A stretch of 64,000 bases of DNA from Mesorhizobium sp. J8 (GCF_016591715.1 NZ_AP024109.1:4278001-4342000), one strand, 5' to 3'. Counted from the first letter of the stretch, positions 8,169 through 18,454 are shown. A program made the numbers and translations. The notes: generated by a model not told the origin, from the letters alone.

Positions 8169-9131
8169 ATGAGCCACACCATAAACCATCTGAAAAAACT
8201 GCGGCTGCAGCGCAGCGAGCTTGCCGTGCCGGGTTCGAGCCCGGAAATGATCGACAAGGCGGCCAACAGCGCCGCCGACTTCGTCTTCCTCGACATCGAG
8301 GATGCGGTGGCGCCACCCGACAAGGAGCGAGCCCGCAAGAACATCATTGAGGCGCTGAACGACATCGACTGGCGCGCCAAGGGCAAGACCGTTTCGGTGC
8401 GCATCAACGGCCTCGACACCCACTACATGTATCGCGACGTGGTCGACGTCATGGAACAGGCCGGCGATCGATTGGACACGATCCTGGTGCCGAAGGTCGG
8501 CGTGCCGGCCGATCTCTACATGGTCGAAGCCATGGTCAACCAGATCGAGATGGCCAAGGGCTTCAAGACGCGTGTCGGCCTCGAGGCGCTGATCGAGACG
8601 GCGCTCGGCATGGCCAATGTCGAGGCGATCGCCGCGACGCCGGGCCGGCTGGAGGCGATGCATTTCGGCGTCGCCGACTATGCCGCCTCAAACAAGGCGC
8701 GCACCGTCAACATCGGCGGCCTCAATCCGGATTATCCCGGCGACCAGTGGCATTTCGCGCTGTCGCGCATGACGGTCGCCTGCCGCGCCTATGGCCTGCG
8801 CGCCATCGACGGACCGTTCGGCGATTTCTCCGACCCGGAAGGCTACACCGCAGCCGCCAGGCGTGCCGCGGCGCTCGGCATCGAGGGCAAATGGGCGATC
8901 CATCCTTCGCAGATCGCCTTGGCCAACGATGTGTTCTCGCCGCCGGAGAAGGAGGTCACGCGCGCCCGCCGCATTCTCGAGGTGCTGAAGGAAGCGGAAG
9001 CGGCCGGCAAGGGCGCGGCGGCGCTCGACGGCAAGATGATCGACGCGGCGTCGGAACGCATGGCGCGCAACGTGCTGGTGGTGAACGAGGCGATCGAGCG
9101 CGCCGGCCAGGCGCATGGCGCGACGCACTAA
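8169..9131 (+). CDS. mclA: L-malyl-CoA / beta-methylmalyl-CoA lyase
   Basis: 320 residues of the HpcH/HpaI-CitE family. The motif [19 protein letters not shown] near residue 40 and the metal-site segment [13 protein letters not shown] are those of malyl-CoA lyases. The enzyme cleaves malyl-CoA to acetyl-CoA and glyoxylate, closing the serine cycle, and in related organisms also handles beta-methylmalyl-CoA in the ethylmalonyl-CoA pathway. It starts 10 bp after sgaA with GAGGAGCGG upstream and is followed after 19 bp by mtkA, whose product makes its substrate. The neighbours make a CitE or HpcH function unlikely. Confidence 0.9.
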   Translation: MSHTINHLKKLRLQRSELAVPGSSPEMIDKAANSAADFVFLDIEDAVAPPDKERARKNIIEALNDIDWRAKGKTVSVRINGLDTHYMYRDVVDVMEQAGDRLDTILVPKVGVPADLYMVEAMVNQIEMAKGFKTRVGLEALIETALGMANVEAIAATPGRLEAMHFGVADYAASNKARTVNIGGLNPDYPGDQWHFALSRMTVACRAYGLRAIDGPFGDFSDPEGYTAAARRAAALGIEGKWAIHPSQIALANDVFSPPEKEVTRARRILEVLKEAEAAGKGAAALDGKMIDAASERMARNVLVVNEAIERAGQAHGATH

Positions 9132-9150
9132 AAATTACCGGGAGGACAAG

Positions 9151-10338
9151 ATGGACATCCACGAATACCAGGCCAAGGAACTGCTTGCCCGCCACGGCGT
9201 GCATGTGCCGCGCGGTGGGCTGGCCTACAGCCCCGAACAGGCGACCTACCGGGCGCGCGAGATCGGCGGCTCGAAATGGGTGCTGAAGGCGCAGGTCCAT
9301 TCCGGCGCCCGCGGCAAGGCCGGCGGAATAAAACTCTGTTCCAATGACGAGGAGATTTCCAGCGCGGCGGAAGCCATGCTCGGACGCAAGCTGGTGACCC
9401 AGCAGACCGGCCCGCGCGGCAAGCTGATCTCGCGCCTCTATCTCGAGGAAGCGGTCGACATCGCCCAGGAGCTCTATCTCGGCTTCGTGCTCGACCGCAA
9501 GGAAGAGCGCGTCATGATCGTCGCGTCGGCCGCCGGCGGCATGGAGATCGAGGATATCTCGGAGAAGAAGCCCGACTCTATCATCCGCGCCACCGTCGAT
9601 CCGGGGGTCGGCATGCAGCGCTTCCAGGCGCGCGAGATCGCCTTCGGGCTCGGGCTCGAGGATAATTTGATCGGCAAGGCGACCGAAACCATCCTCGGCT
9701 GCTACCGGGTGTTTCGGGACTATGACGCCACGATGCTGGAGATCAATCCGCTGGTGGTGACGCGTGACGGCAGCCTCGTCGCGCTCGACGCGAAAATGTC
9801 GTTCGACGAGAACGCGCTGTTTCGCCGTCCGGAAATCTCCGAGCTGCGCGACAAGAGCCAGGAAGACCCGCGAGAGACTTTCGCCAGCGACCGCGGCCTC
9901 TCCTATGTCGGGCTGGACGGCAATATCGGCTGCATCATCAACGGCGCCGGGTTGGCCATGGCGACGATGGACATGATCAAGATCGCCGGCGGCGAGCCCG
10001 CCAATTTCCTCGACATCGGCGGCGGCGCCTCGCCGGAGCGGGTGGCGAAATCCTTCCGCGCCGTGCTTGGCGACAAGAATGTCGAGACCATCCTGGTCAA
10101 CATCTTCGCCGGCATCAACCGCTGCGACTGGGTGGCCGAGGGCGTCATCAAGGCGATCCGCGAGGTCGGCGTCGATGTGCCGCTGGTGGTGCGCCTTTCC
10201 GGCACCAAGGTCGAGGAAGGGCGCAGGATCCTGGCCGATTCCGGCGAGAAGGTGATCGTCGCCGACACGCTGGCCGAAGCCGCCGAAAAGGCCGTCGCCG
10301 CCTGGCGCGAAGCCACCAAGAACAAGAAAGCAGCCTGA
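9151..10338 (+). CDS. mtkA: Malate-CoA ligase (malate thiokinase), beta subunit
   Basis: 395 residues with the ATP-grasp fold of the succinyl-CoA synthetase beta family: N-terminus [17 protein letters not shown], a nucleotide-binding lobe, and a C-terminal ligase domain with [13 protein letters not shown]. The protein alone cannot be told from SucC; the assignment to malate rests on its place directly between mclA and mtkB, with no TCA-cycle genes near. It forms malyl-CoA from malate, CoA and ATP together with MtkB. The ATG at 9151 was preferred over an upstream frame extension because GGAGGACAAG precedes it and family members start with MDIHEYQ. Confidence 0.88.
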   Translation: MDIHEYQAKELLARHGVHVPRGGLAYSPEQATYRAREIGGSKWVLKAQVHSGARGKAGGIKLCSNDEEISSAAEAMLGRKLVTQQTGPRGKLISRLYLEEAVDIAQELYLGFVLDRKEERVMIVASAAGGMEIEDISEKKPDSIIRATVDPGVGMQRFQAREIAFGLGLEDNLIGKATETILGCYRVFRDYDATMLEINPLVVTRDGSLVALDAKMSFDENALFRRPEISELRDKSQEDPRETFASDRGLSYVGLDGNIGCIINGAGLAMATMDMIKIAGGEPANFLDIGGGASPERVAKSFRAVLGDKNVETILVNIFAGINRCDWVAEGVIKAIREVGVDVPLVVRLSGTKVEEGRRILADSGEKVIVADTLAEAAEKAVAAWREATKNKKAA

Positions 10339-10351
10339 GGGAGGTCGAGAA

Positions 10352-11251
<900 letters not shown>

Positions 11252-11271
11252 CGCACCGATCGATACCGGCT

Positions 11272-11298
11272 ACCCTTGTGCGGAAACCGCACAAGGGT
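11272..11298 (+). terminator. Hairpin after mtkB
   Basis: ACCCTTGTGCGG (11272-11283) and CCGCACAAGGGT (11287-11298) form a perfect 12-bp stem around AAA, 20 bp after the mtkB stop. There is no clear T run after it, so it may act with Rho or as an RNA 3'-end stabiliser. Confidence 0.65.
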
Positions 11299-11366
11299 CT
11301 GCACCGGTGGTGCCGCTGAGGATGCGTATGCTTGGCTTGATCTCGACTAAGCGTATGTGGCCTTTG

Positions 11367-11960
11367 TCATTGCTGTCGCGGGGCCCTAAAATGGCGTGTC
11401 ACGAAGACATCGATAGGGCCGGTCAGCGCTTCTGCTTCCCGTTTGATCTTGCCTTCGTCCCAGTCCCACCAACGAATGGTCAGCAACTTTGAAATGACCT
11501 GGTCGTCGAAGCGATACTTGACGACCTTTGCCGGATTGCCTGCCGCAACAGCATACGGCGGCACATCTCTTGCCACGACGGCATGAGCGCCAATGACTGC
11601 GCCATCGCCAATTTTCACCCCCGGCATAATGGCGGCGTTACGGCCGATCCATACATCGTGCCCAATGTGAATGCCTTTGCGCTTTCCAAGGCTTGCGGCC
11701 GGCGCTGGCTGTTTGAGAACGCAAAAGTGGATCGGGAAAGACGTCGCGCAGTCGTGAACGTGACCGCTTTTGCAGTAGAACTGTACGCCACTTGCAACCG
11801 AACAATATGATCCGACGATCAGCGGGGCGTCCTCAGATGCCATCCAGACACTTTCGCCGGTCACGCCGTAGGTGTAGCGTCCAACGGTAGCAAAATCTGG
11901 TATTTTCGGCTTCAGGCCAAATAGGCCCTTCCTCCGAGCCCAGTTAGATAGTCTCGACAT
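11367..11960 (-). CDS. CatB-like hexapeptide-repeat acetyltransferase (XAT family)
   Basis: 197 residues from the ATG at 11960, which has GGGGGGA just upstream. The central part shows left-handed beta-helix hexads ([20 protein letters not shown], then [14 protein letters not shown]) and the C-terminal [16 protein letters not shown] typical of xenobiotic/virginiamycin-type acetyltransferases, with the catalytic His in the GHVHD segment. It would acetylate a small hydroxyl compound, sugar or antibiotic; resistance cannot be inferred from sequence. The gene is visibly less GC-rich than its neighbours and stands alone beside a tRNA-Leu gene, which suggests lateral transfer. Confidence 0.82.
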   Translation of the reverse strand: MSRLSNWARRKGLFGLKPKIPDFATVGRYTYGVTGESVWMASEDAPLIVGSYCSVASGVQFYCKSGHVHDCATSFPIHFCVLKQPAPAASLGKRKGIHIGHDVWIGRNAAIMPGVKIGDGAVIGAHAVVARDVPPYAVAAGNPAKVVKYRFDDQVISKLLTIRWWDWDEGKIKREAEALTGPIDVFVTRHFRAPRQQ

Positions 11961-12106
11961 CAGTCCCCCCGGTTTGTTCGAATTCGTCCATAGCCGACGA
12001 TTCTTCACAACCCAAGAGATTTCCCAGGTAGAGACTGAAACCCGAGCGATGAGAAAAGCTTGGCATCATCGCCGCAGACTGGCGGCTTGATAACTCAAGA
12101 CTTGAT

Positions 12107-12191
12107 TGGTGCGGTCGAGAAGACTCGAACTTCCACGGGTTGCCCCACAGCGACCTCAACGCTGCGCGTCTACCAATTCCGCCACGACCGC
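12107..12191 (-). tRNA. tRNA-Leu (GAG)
   Basis: The minus strand folds into a complete 85-nt class II tRNA: acceptor GCGGTCG pairs with CGACCGC, the D arm carries GGAATTGGTAGACGCG, the anticodon stem CAGCG/CGCTG encloses TTGAGGT with anticodon GAG, a variable arm is present, and the T arm contains GTTCGAGTC. The 3' CCA is encoded. Confidence 0.95.
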
Positions 12192-12426
12192 ACGTGGTAG
12201 GAGCCGGAACCGTCCGGCCCGGGGCCTGTAGCAAATCGTTTCCGGCGAAACAAGTGCGCTGAGCGGAATATTCGTCGCTCATTTGCGCAACCCTCTACGG
12301 GCCGGCGGCGCACGGCCGGAACTGGACGTTTCAGGGGATTGCCGCCATATAAGCCGAGACGCATGCCGCCCAAAGGTGAAACGCGATTTTGGATCGCGGC
12401 ATGCATAGCCGATAAACGAACAATCC

Positions 12427-13167
12427 ATGACAGAACGCAGCCAGATCGCCACGTCGTTCCTCCCTCTCCCCGGTTCGGCGCCGGTGGAATGGGTGATCGA
12501 ACCCGGTCTGACCGCCTATCCGGACGCGCTGGCCTTCATGGAGGCGCGCGCCGAGGCGATCCGCAGCGGTGCTGCCGGCGAATTGGTCTGGCTGGTCGAG
12601 CATCCGCCGCTCTACACCGCCGGAACCAGCGCGCGAATCGAAGACCTGATCGATCCCGACCGCTTTCCGGTCTTTGCCGCCGGCCGCGGCGGCGAATACA
12701 CTTATCACGGCCCCGGCCAGCGCCTGGCCTATGTCATGCTTGATCTCAAGCGCCGGCGCGAGGATGTGCGCGCCTTCGTCGCGGCGCTCGAGCAATGGAT
12801 CATCGCCACGCTCGCCGCTTTCAACGTGCGCGGCGAGCGGCGCGAGGATCGCGTCGGCGTCTGGGTGGCGCGGCCGGATCGCCCTGCCCTGCCGGACGGC
12901 TCTCCGGCGGAGGACAAGATCGCGGCGATCGGCATCCGGCTGCGGCGCTGGGTGAGCTTCCACGGCATCGCCATCAATGTCGAGCCGGACCTCGGCCATT
13001 TCAGCGGCATCGTGCCCTGCGGCGTTTCGGATCATGGCGTGACCAGCCTGGTCGATCTTGGCCTTCCCGTCACCATGGCCGACCTCGACCTGGCGCTGAA
13101 ATCCGCTTTCGAGGATGTGTTCGGGCCTGCCGTTCCGATTGCGGAGCCGGCGCGCAAGGTCGGCTGA
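12427..13167 (+). CDS. lipB: Octanoyltransferase (lipoate biosynthesis)
   Basis: 246 residues with the LipB signature: [12 protein letters not shown] near residue 80, the catalytic Lys in KIAAIGIR and the catalytic Cys in [15 protein letters not shown]. It transfers octanoyl from acyl carrier protein to lipoyl domains of 2-oxoacid dehydrogenases and GcvH. The two catalytic residues have the spacing expected for the family. The gene stands alone, convergent with the M50 protease gene only 12 bp away. Both the ATG at 12427 and the length fit the family. Confidence 0.94.
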   Translation: MTERSQIATSFLPLPGSAPVEWVIEPGLTAYPDALAFMEARAEAIRSGAAGELVWLVEHPPLYTAGTSARIEDLIDPDRFPVFAAGRGGEYTYHGPGQRLAYVMLDLKRRREDVRAFVAALEQWIIATLAAFNVRGERREDRVGVWVARPDRPALPDGSPAEDKIAAIGIRLRRWVSFHGIAINVEPDLGHFSGIVPCGVSDHGVTSLVDLGLPVTMADLDLALKSAFEDVFGPAVPIAEPARKVG

Positions 13168-13179
13168 GAGCCCTTCTCA

Positions 13180-14430
13180 TTACATTAATTGCGCGGAGGC
13201 CCACAGCACGCCGTAGCCATGAATGGCAAAGACGGCGAGCAACGCGCCGGCCATGGCCAGCCGGTCGAAGGTCTTGATCGGCTTCAGCTCGTGACGCGGC
13301 TTCACGCCGCTGCCCACGGTGATCAGGCTCAGCATCGCGAAAACCGCGCCGGCAATCAGCAGGAAGCTCGGCGAGAAACCGGCCCGCCAGCCGAGCGCCA
13401 AAAGCGCCGACAAAAGCAGGAAGGAGGCCAGCGCAAGCGCTACCGGTCCCGGGCAGATCTGGCGCAGCACCTGGCCGCCGTCGAATTTCCAAACCGGAAC
13501 CAGATTGGCGATGTTGAACAGCGACGCGCAGCCGGCGAGCGTAGCCAGGAGCATGGCGGCCAGGCGATGGCCTTCGCCGTTGGCGAGGCCGCTGGCGACG
13601 ATCAGCACCGGCACCAGGAAAGCGGAGAAGCCGGCGCCCATCAGCGCCACGAACGCCACCTCGAAGCGGCTGTCGTAGGGCCTGCCGCCGATGGCAATGC
13701 CGCCAAGCAGCGGGATGAAGATCATCCGAGCCCGACGATGCCCGGTCAGCCGGAAGGCGGCCATATGGCCGAGTTCGTGCAGGGCGACGACGGAGGTCAG
13801 GATCGCCGCCAGCGCGAAGCCACCGATATTGAGGCCGAAGAATGGCCACAGGATCAGGGCCGAAAGCACGGCAAAGCCGATCTGGCTGAGCGGATGCTCG
13901 AACCAGCCGCCCCTGCGATAGGTGCCAGTCACCGCCCAGACGTCGAGCTTCCGCAATTCGCGGCGCATGGCAAAGAAGCGGAAGATCAGGAAGGCAACGC
14001 CGCGATAGCGGTCGGTCCGGGTAAGCGTGACCCGCGTGCCATCTCTCTCCGGCACGAGCTCGGCGGTCTCACGATAGTTCGCCCAGAACGAGGGATCGAG
14101 CGCCGTGTCCTCGATGACGGTCATCGAGAATCCGCTGCCCTCGCCGACGTCCTCGAACCGCGCCTTGCGTTCGATCGGCCGGCCGTCCCGGCCATCCCAG
14201 GACAACCTGATCAGCGCCGTCCCCTCCCCGTCGAGCGGCTCGGCGGAAAGGATTTCGCCGGACCAGCCGGTATCGCTGCCGAACGGCCACAGCGCCTGCC
14301 AGAGGCTGTTGCGGTCGGCTCTGATCACGCGGCTGACCGTCACCGTGCGCAGCCCGAGCGGCACGGTCATCAAAAGAAAGATCAGTCCGAGATTGCCGGC
14401 CACGAGGGTGACCGTGACGAAGACCGACAC
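13180..14430 (-). CDS. SRPBCC-domain / M50 site-2-protease-like membrane protein
   Basis: 416 residues from a GTG start (14430) with GAGGGAG upstream. After one N-terminal membrane helix, residues about 33-150 look like an SRPBCC/START-type lipid- or ligand-binding domain. The rest is a polytopic membrane region with the zinc motif HELGH at 218-222 and a second motif NLVPVWKFDGG (Asp317) that supplies the third zinc ligand, as in M50 intramembrane metalloproteases. The active-site residues are intact. The substrate is unknown; the SRPBCC part may sense a membrane or lipid signal. It lies 137 bp downstream of the LexA-box-controlled small membrane peptide gene on the same strand, though a hairpin lies between them. 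Confidence 0.78.
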   Translation of the reverse strand: MSVFVTVTLVAGNLGLIFLLMTVPLGLRTVTVSRVIRADRNSLWQALWPFGSDTGWSGEILSAEPLDGEGTALIRLSWDGRDGRPIERKARFEDVGEGSGFSMTVIEDTALDPSFWANYRETAELVPERDGTRVTLTRTDRYRGVAFLIFRFFAMRRELRKLDVWAVTGTYRRGGWFEHPLSQIGFAVLSALILWPFFGLNIGGFALAAILTSVVALHELGHMAAFRLTGHRRARMIFIPLLGGIAIGGRPYDSRFEVAFVALMGAGFSAFLVPVLIVASGLANGEGHRLAAMLLATLAGCASLFNIANLVPVWKFDGGQVLRQICPGPVALALASFLLLSALLALGWRAGFSPSFLLIAGAVFAMLSLITVGSGVKPRHELKPIKTFDRLAMAGALLAVFAIHGYGVLWASAQLM

Positions 14431-14521
14431 TTGCCTTGGCTCCCTCTTGTTTGGAAAGGCAGCCTATGTCGGCGCGGCCAAGAAAGACTTAACAACAATG
14501 GGCGGACTGTTGTCCGTCCCA

Positions 14522-14541
14522 GGGCGGGCTCTTGCCCGCCC
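14522..14541 (-). terminator. Hairpin between small peptide gene and M50 gene
   Basis: GGGCGGGC and GCCCGCCC form a perfect 8-bp stem with a 4-base loop, 26 bp after the stop of the 28-codon gene. No strong T run follows on the minus strand, so it may terminate only part of the transcripts. Confidence 0.45.
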
Positions 14542-14567
14542 GGAGAAGCGGCGGCGAGGCCGCCCGG

Positions 14568-14654
14568 TCACATGGCGCCGATCCAGATCGCCATAGAAAC
14601 GAGAAAGGTGCTCATGCAAACCAGCGAGACGACATCCTGAACCAGATCAGACAT
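14568..14654 (-). CDS. 28-residue single-pass membrane peptide, SidA-like in size and regulation
   Basis: On the minus strand ATG (14654) opens a 28-codon frame ending in TGA (14568). The product begins MSDLVQDVVSLV, and residues about 8-28 are almost wholly hydrophobic (ending MAIWIGAM), i.e. one membrane helix with a short acidic N-terminus. GGAGAG lies 4 bases before the ATG. Immediately upstream are three GTTC boxes spaced by 7 bases, the alphaproteobacterial LexA motif. In Caulobacter the LexA-controlled 29-residue membrane protein SidA blocks division during DNA damage; this gene has the same size, topology and predicted control, but I see no clear sequence identity and call the function by analogy only. 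It is too short for most gene finders. Confidence 0.7.
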   Translation of the reverse strand: MSDLVQDVVSLVCMSTFLVSMAIWIGAM

Positions 14655-14675
14655 AACTCTCTCCGTTGTTAATAT

Positions 14676-14701
14676 GTTCGTAATTTGTTCTAATTTTGTT
14701 C
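14676..14701 (-). promoter_or_regulatory. Triple LexA-type (SOS) box
   Basis: GTTC occurs at 14676-14679, 14687-14690 and 14698-14701, so two overlapping GTTC-N7-GTTC units are present, with AT-rich spacers. GTTC-N7-GTTC is the known LexA target in alphaproteobacteria. On the minus strand a TTGACA -35-like hexamer (complement of 14705-14710) adjoins the array, placing the operator over the promoter of the 28-codon gene 22 bp downstream. Confidence 0.78.
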
Positions 14702-14710
14702 GAATGTCAA

Positions 14711-15193
14711 CGACCATCGGGATGCGGAGGCAGGCGAGGAATCAGCACGGTTAGCGAAGGGTTAACCGACTGGCGCCTCACGTAATGTTCGTAACGACGA
14801 CGATGAATGACGGTTAGTCGATCCACTGTTCGAGCATCGATCGCCAGCAGGCGTTCTTCAGGAAGACTGGAGCAAACAGGGACGCGCTAAATTACTGATA
14901 TAGCTGCGCATTCGCCATTATTACAATGCTTGGTAATTTACAGATCTATACCATTGCCTCTGTTGAGCGGTCTTGCAAGACGGTGTGCTTGGCATGTATT
15001 AGCGAATCCGAATGCTGATGCTGCGCGGGCTGACGGAGATTATCTGGCTATTTCAGGTGGTCCGCATTTAATGTTGCAGAATTATCACTGGGAGCATGAT
15101 GAGTAGGCATATACCCCCATATATCGAGGCATTTTTATTGACTTCGGTCCGTCACGCAACTTCTATCCAAATATTGAAGATAGGGCATCGTTC
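14711..15193. other. Non-coding region before the autotransporter gene
   Basis: This stretch is clearly more AT-rich than the surrounding genes, with runs such as GGCATTTTTATTGACTTC near 15130. I find no convincing gene, tRNA or strong hairpin. It presumably holds the autotransporter promoter; TTGACT at 15138-15143 is a possible -35 box without a well-spaced -10 box. Confidence 0.5.
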
Positions 15194-18100
15194 GTGGCTG
15201 CGAAGATCAGACACTCGCGATCAGAAAAGACCGCTTCGCCTCGGCAGTCATGGCGGGAAGCGTCCAAGGCTTGCCTGTCCTTGTTCCCAAGCCGGGTATT
15301 CGATGTTCCCCTGGCTCGACGGCGCCTACCTGCAGCGCCCTTAGCATTTACGGCAGCAATCGGTCGTTGTCGCGCTGTGCTGGGAGCAACGGGAACGGCG
15401 GCGGTTCCATTGCTGCTGGCGGCATCGCCATCTTTAGCCGATTGCGCCGCGACAACGCCCGGCGTCGTGGCGTGCTCGGGCGCCGATAATGACGGTTATG
15501 CCAACACTCCGGGTCAATCCGTCGCGGTGACGGTGAGCGGCGGCGCCACGATCAATTCCGGCGGCATCGCCGTCACCGGACCGGGCGACAGCAGCATCGT
15601 CAACAGCGGCAACATCAACGGCAGCCTGAGCGGGACGGTCGCAGGCGCGGCGATGTCGAACATGTCGATCTACGCCACGGGCAACACAAGCTTCAGCATC
15701 GACCAGAACGGCAGCATCAATCAGAACATCGGCGTCAACGGCACGACCGGAACCAATACGCTGACCGTTCGCCCAGCCCATTCGGTGAACACCGTGGCAA
15801 TGGATGGAGCGAGCAACATCATCGACAATGCCGGCATGTTCAATTCGTCGCTGACCCTGACGGCCGGCCCGGGCGGGCAGAATGCGATCACCAACCGTGC
15901 CGGCGCTCAGCTCAATACTGTCGTGATCAATGGCGACAACACCATCATCGACAATGCCGGCACCATCAACCAGTCCATCACGCAGAACGGTGGCGGAACC
16001 TTCAGCGTCATCAACCGCTCGGGCGCCGTCATCAGTGGACTGATCGACACGAGCAGCATCGACTCCGTCGACCGGATCGACAATGCGGGCACCATCAACA
16101 ATGGCGCGAGGCTCGGCGGCGGCAACGACTATTTCATCAATCGCGCCAACGGCGCCAGCGGCAGCCCGGTGACCAACGGCACCGTCGACATGGGCGCCGG
16201 CAACGACTACTTCCTCATGGTCGATGGGACGATCAATGGCCAGATCCTGACCGGCACCGGCGCCGACGTTATCGGTATCTCTGGCGGCAGGATCACCAGT
16301 TCGGTGGACGCGGGCGACGACAATGATTTCATCGCCTGGGGCGGCGGCACGATCAGCAGCGGACTGTTCGCGGGGGCCGGCAACGACAGCGCGATCTTCT
16401 CCAATCTGACGTCGACCAACCTAACGCCAGGGCTGACCATCGATGGCGGCACCGGCAACGACAAGCTCGCCTGGCAGAACACCCGGAATGCCGCCGGCGG
16501 GCAGGGCACGAATGTCGACACGATCAGGAACTGGGAACTCATCGCGCTTGCCCGAGGCTCGCAGCTAACATTCGAATTTGGTGGCGACACCTTGGTGCTG
16601 GGCGATTCCGGAACCCTGACCGGCCAGCTCATCATCGACGACGCGACGTCGAGCGTGATCGCCGGCAGCCCGGAGGTTCACACCGTGACCTCGGCGGTAG
16701 GCGGTAATCCGGTGACCGTGAGCAACTCCGGCACCATCGACATGGTGACAGGCTCCTCGACCGAGAGGAACCGTTTCGTCGTCATGGGCAATTATGTCGG
16801 CCACGACGGCGTGCTGGCGCTGCAGACCTTTCTGGACACCGACAGCGACACGCGCTCCGACCAACTCGTCATCAACGGCGCTAACGGAGGCGGCAGCGGC
16901 ACGGGCGCCACGGCGCTCGCCATCACCAATTTCGGCGGGCCGGGCGCGCAGACCAACGCCAACGGCATTCTGGTGATCGACGCCCAGAACGGAGCGACCA
17001 CCGGGAGCGGATCGTTCACCCTGGCCGGGCCGGTCGCAGCCGGCATTTACGAATACCAGCTGTTCCAGGGCGGGGTGGCGCCGAACGCAGCGACCGACAA
17101 CGACTGGTTCCTGCGCTCATCGATAACAAATCCACCGCCGGAGCCGCCCATTCCGTCGAATCCGACGCCCATTACGCCGACCGTGCCGGTGCTGCCCGTC
17201 ATTCCGACCCCACCCGAGCCGCCGCCACAGCCGCCGCAGCCTCCTATCCCGACCGACCCCACGCCTATAACACCGACGGTGCCTACGGAGCCGCCGACGC
17301 CCATCACGCCGACTGTGCCGGTGCTGCCGCCGGTGGAACCGCCGCCGGTGGAACCGCCGGCCCCACCGCCCGAGCCCATCACGCCCGACGTGCCGTTGAT
17401 CCGCCCGGAAATCCCCGGCTATGTGGTGACACCGATGATGGCGGCCGAACTGGGCTTGACTGAACTCGGCACCTTCCACGAGCGCCAGGGCAACCAGTCG
17501 TTCCTCGACGTTTATGGCGAGCATCCGCGCGGCTGGGCGCGTGTCTTCGGCCAATCGTCAAACGCCGCATGGGCGCCGCGGATCGGCGGCATGGCCTACG
17601 AGATAGCGCCCAAATTCGACGGGACGATCTGGGGGCTGCAAATCGGCGCCGACTTCTACGGCAGGCTGCACGAAGACGGCAGCCAGGACCGGGCAGGCCT
17701 TTTCTATTCGCATGGCCAGGCCGACGGGGATATCGTCGCCAATTCGCTAGGGGAGATGCAAATCCATACCGGCAAGCTCAACCTGATGAGCGACGGGCTG
17801 GGTGCCTATTGGACCTATGTCGACAAGGACGGCTGGTATTTCGATGCCGTGGGCATGGTTGGCTGGCTGCATGGCGACGCCACCTCCAATCGCGGCGTCG
17901 GCGATGACATCAGTGGTTTTTCGCTGCTCGGCTCGGCGGAAGTCGGAGTGCCGCTGGCGATCGACCAGACTTGGGCCATTGAGCCGCAGGCGCAGATCAT
18001 CGTCCAGCATGTATCGCTGGGGAACACGTCGGATCCGTTCACCAGCATCGACTATTCCGACATGACCGGCGTTACCGGCAGGCTCGGGGCGCGGCTGGAA

Positions 18101-18367
18101 GCCAACACCGAGATGAACGGACGACCGGTCCAGTTTTTCGCCAGCGCCGACTTCTGGCACCGGTTTTCGACAGACAGTTCGGTTGAGTTCAACGATGTCG
18201 GGATCGACACCGCAACGGGCGGCACGTCGCTCGAACTTCAGGCCGGTCTCAACACCAAGGTAGCCGATACCGTCAGCGCCTACGGCTCGCTCAGCTACGA
18301 GACCGCCCTGGACGGTCCATCGCACCGTGGTTTCGGAGCCAATGTCGGCCTGCGGGTGAAGTGGTGA
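15194..18367 (+). CDS. Type Va autotransporter with Ile/Asn-rich repeat passenger
   Basis: 1057 residues from a GTG start. A long signal region (1-82) ends in a hydrophobic run and a plausible cleavage site, SPSLA-DC. The passenger (about 83-640) is made of repeated beta-strand units such as IDNAGTINQS and INSGG, the pattern of parallel beta-helix adhesins. Residues about 645-741 are a Pro/Thr/Glu-rich linker in which PITPTVPVLP-like units repeat. From about 775 a 12-stranded autotransporter barrel follows (GWARVFGQSSNAAW onwards), ending in the aromatic residue Trp (NVGLRVKW). It should be exported by Sec and displayed on the outer membrane, perhaps for adhesion or aggregation. No protease motif was seen. 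The start is uncertain, as the ribosome site is poor. Confidence 0.88.
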   Translation: MAAKIRHSRSEKTASPRQSWREASKACLSLFPSRVFDVPLARRRLPAAPLAFTAAIGRCRAVLGATGTAAVPLLLAASPSLADCAATTPGVVACSGADNDGYANTPGQSVAVTVSGGATINSGGIAVTGPGDSSIVNSGNINGSLSGTVAGAAMSNMSIYATGNTSFSIDQNGSINQNIGVNGTTGTNTLTVRPAHSVNTVAMDGASNIIDNAGMFNSSLTLTAGPGGQNAITNRAGAQLNTVVINGDNTIIDNAGTINQSITQNGGGTFSVINRSGAVISGLIDTSSIDSVDRIDNAGTINNGARLGGGNDYFINRANGASGSPVTNGTVDMGAGNDYFLMVDGTINGQILTGTGADVIGISGGRITSSVDAGDDNDFIAWGGGTISSGLFAGAGNDSAIFSNLTSTNLTPGLTIDGGTGNDKLAWQNTRNAAGGQGTNVDTIRNWELIALARGSQLTFEFGGDTLVLGDSGTLTGQLIIDDATSSVIAGSPEVHTVTSAVGGNPVTVSNSGTIDMVTGSSTERNRFVVMGNYVGHDGVLALQTFLDTDSDTRSDQLVINGANGGGSGTGATALAITNFGGPGAQTNANGILVIDAQNGATTGSGSFTLAGPVAAGIYEYQLFQGGVAPNAATDNDWFLRSSITNPPPEPPIPSNPTPITPTVPVLPVIPTPPEPPPQPPQPPIPTDPTPITPTVPTEPPTPITPTVPVLPPVEPPPVEPPAPPPEPITPDVPLIRPEIPGYVVTPMMAAELGLTELGTFHERQGNQSFLDVYGEHPRGWARVFGQSSNAAWAPRIGGMAYEIAPKFDGTIWGLQIGADFYGRLHEDGSQDRAGLFYSHGQADGDIVANSLGEMQIHTGKLNLMSDGLGAYWTYVDKDGWYFDAVGMVGWLHGDATSNRGVGDDISGFSLLGSAEVGVPLAIDQTWAIEPQAQIIVQHVSLGNTSDPFTSIDYSDMTGVTGRLGARLEANTEMNGRPVQFFASADFWHRFSTDSSVEFNDVGIDTATGGTSLELQAGLNTKVADTVSAYGSLSYETALDGPSHRGFGANVGLRVKW

Positions 18368-18420
18368 TCGCAGGCTGGCCGCATCCGAATATCGGCCTGA
18401 AAAATCAAGGACCTGAAGCA

Positions 18421-18445
18421 GTCGCGTGAATTCCGTTCACGCGAC
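18421..18445. terminator. Bidirectional hairpin between autotransporter and lolD
   Basis: GTCGCGTGAA (18421-18430) and TTCACGCGAC (18436-18445) form a perfect 10-bp stem with a 5-base loop, 53 bp after the autotransporter stop and 9 bp from the convergent lolD stop. It is suited to end both messages. Confidence 0.7.
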
Positions 18446-18454
18446 ATGCTTTCG

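Noticed and set aside
14105..14596. Plus-strand frame of about 160 codons across the M50 gene start
   Set aside because: It is antisense to the conserved SRPBCC part and ends without similarity or a ribosome site.
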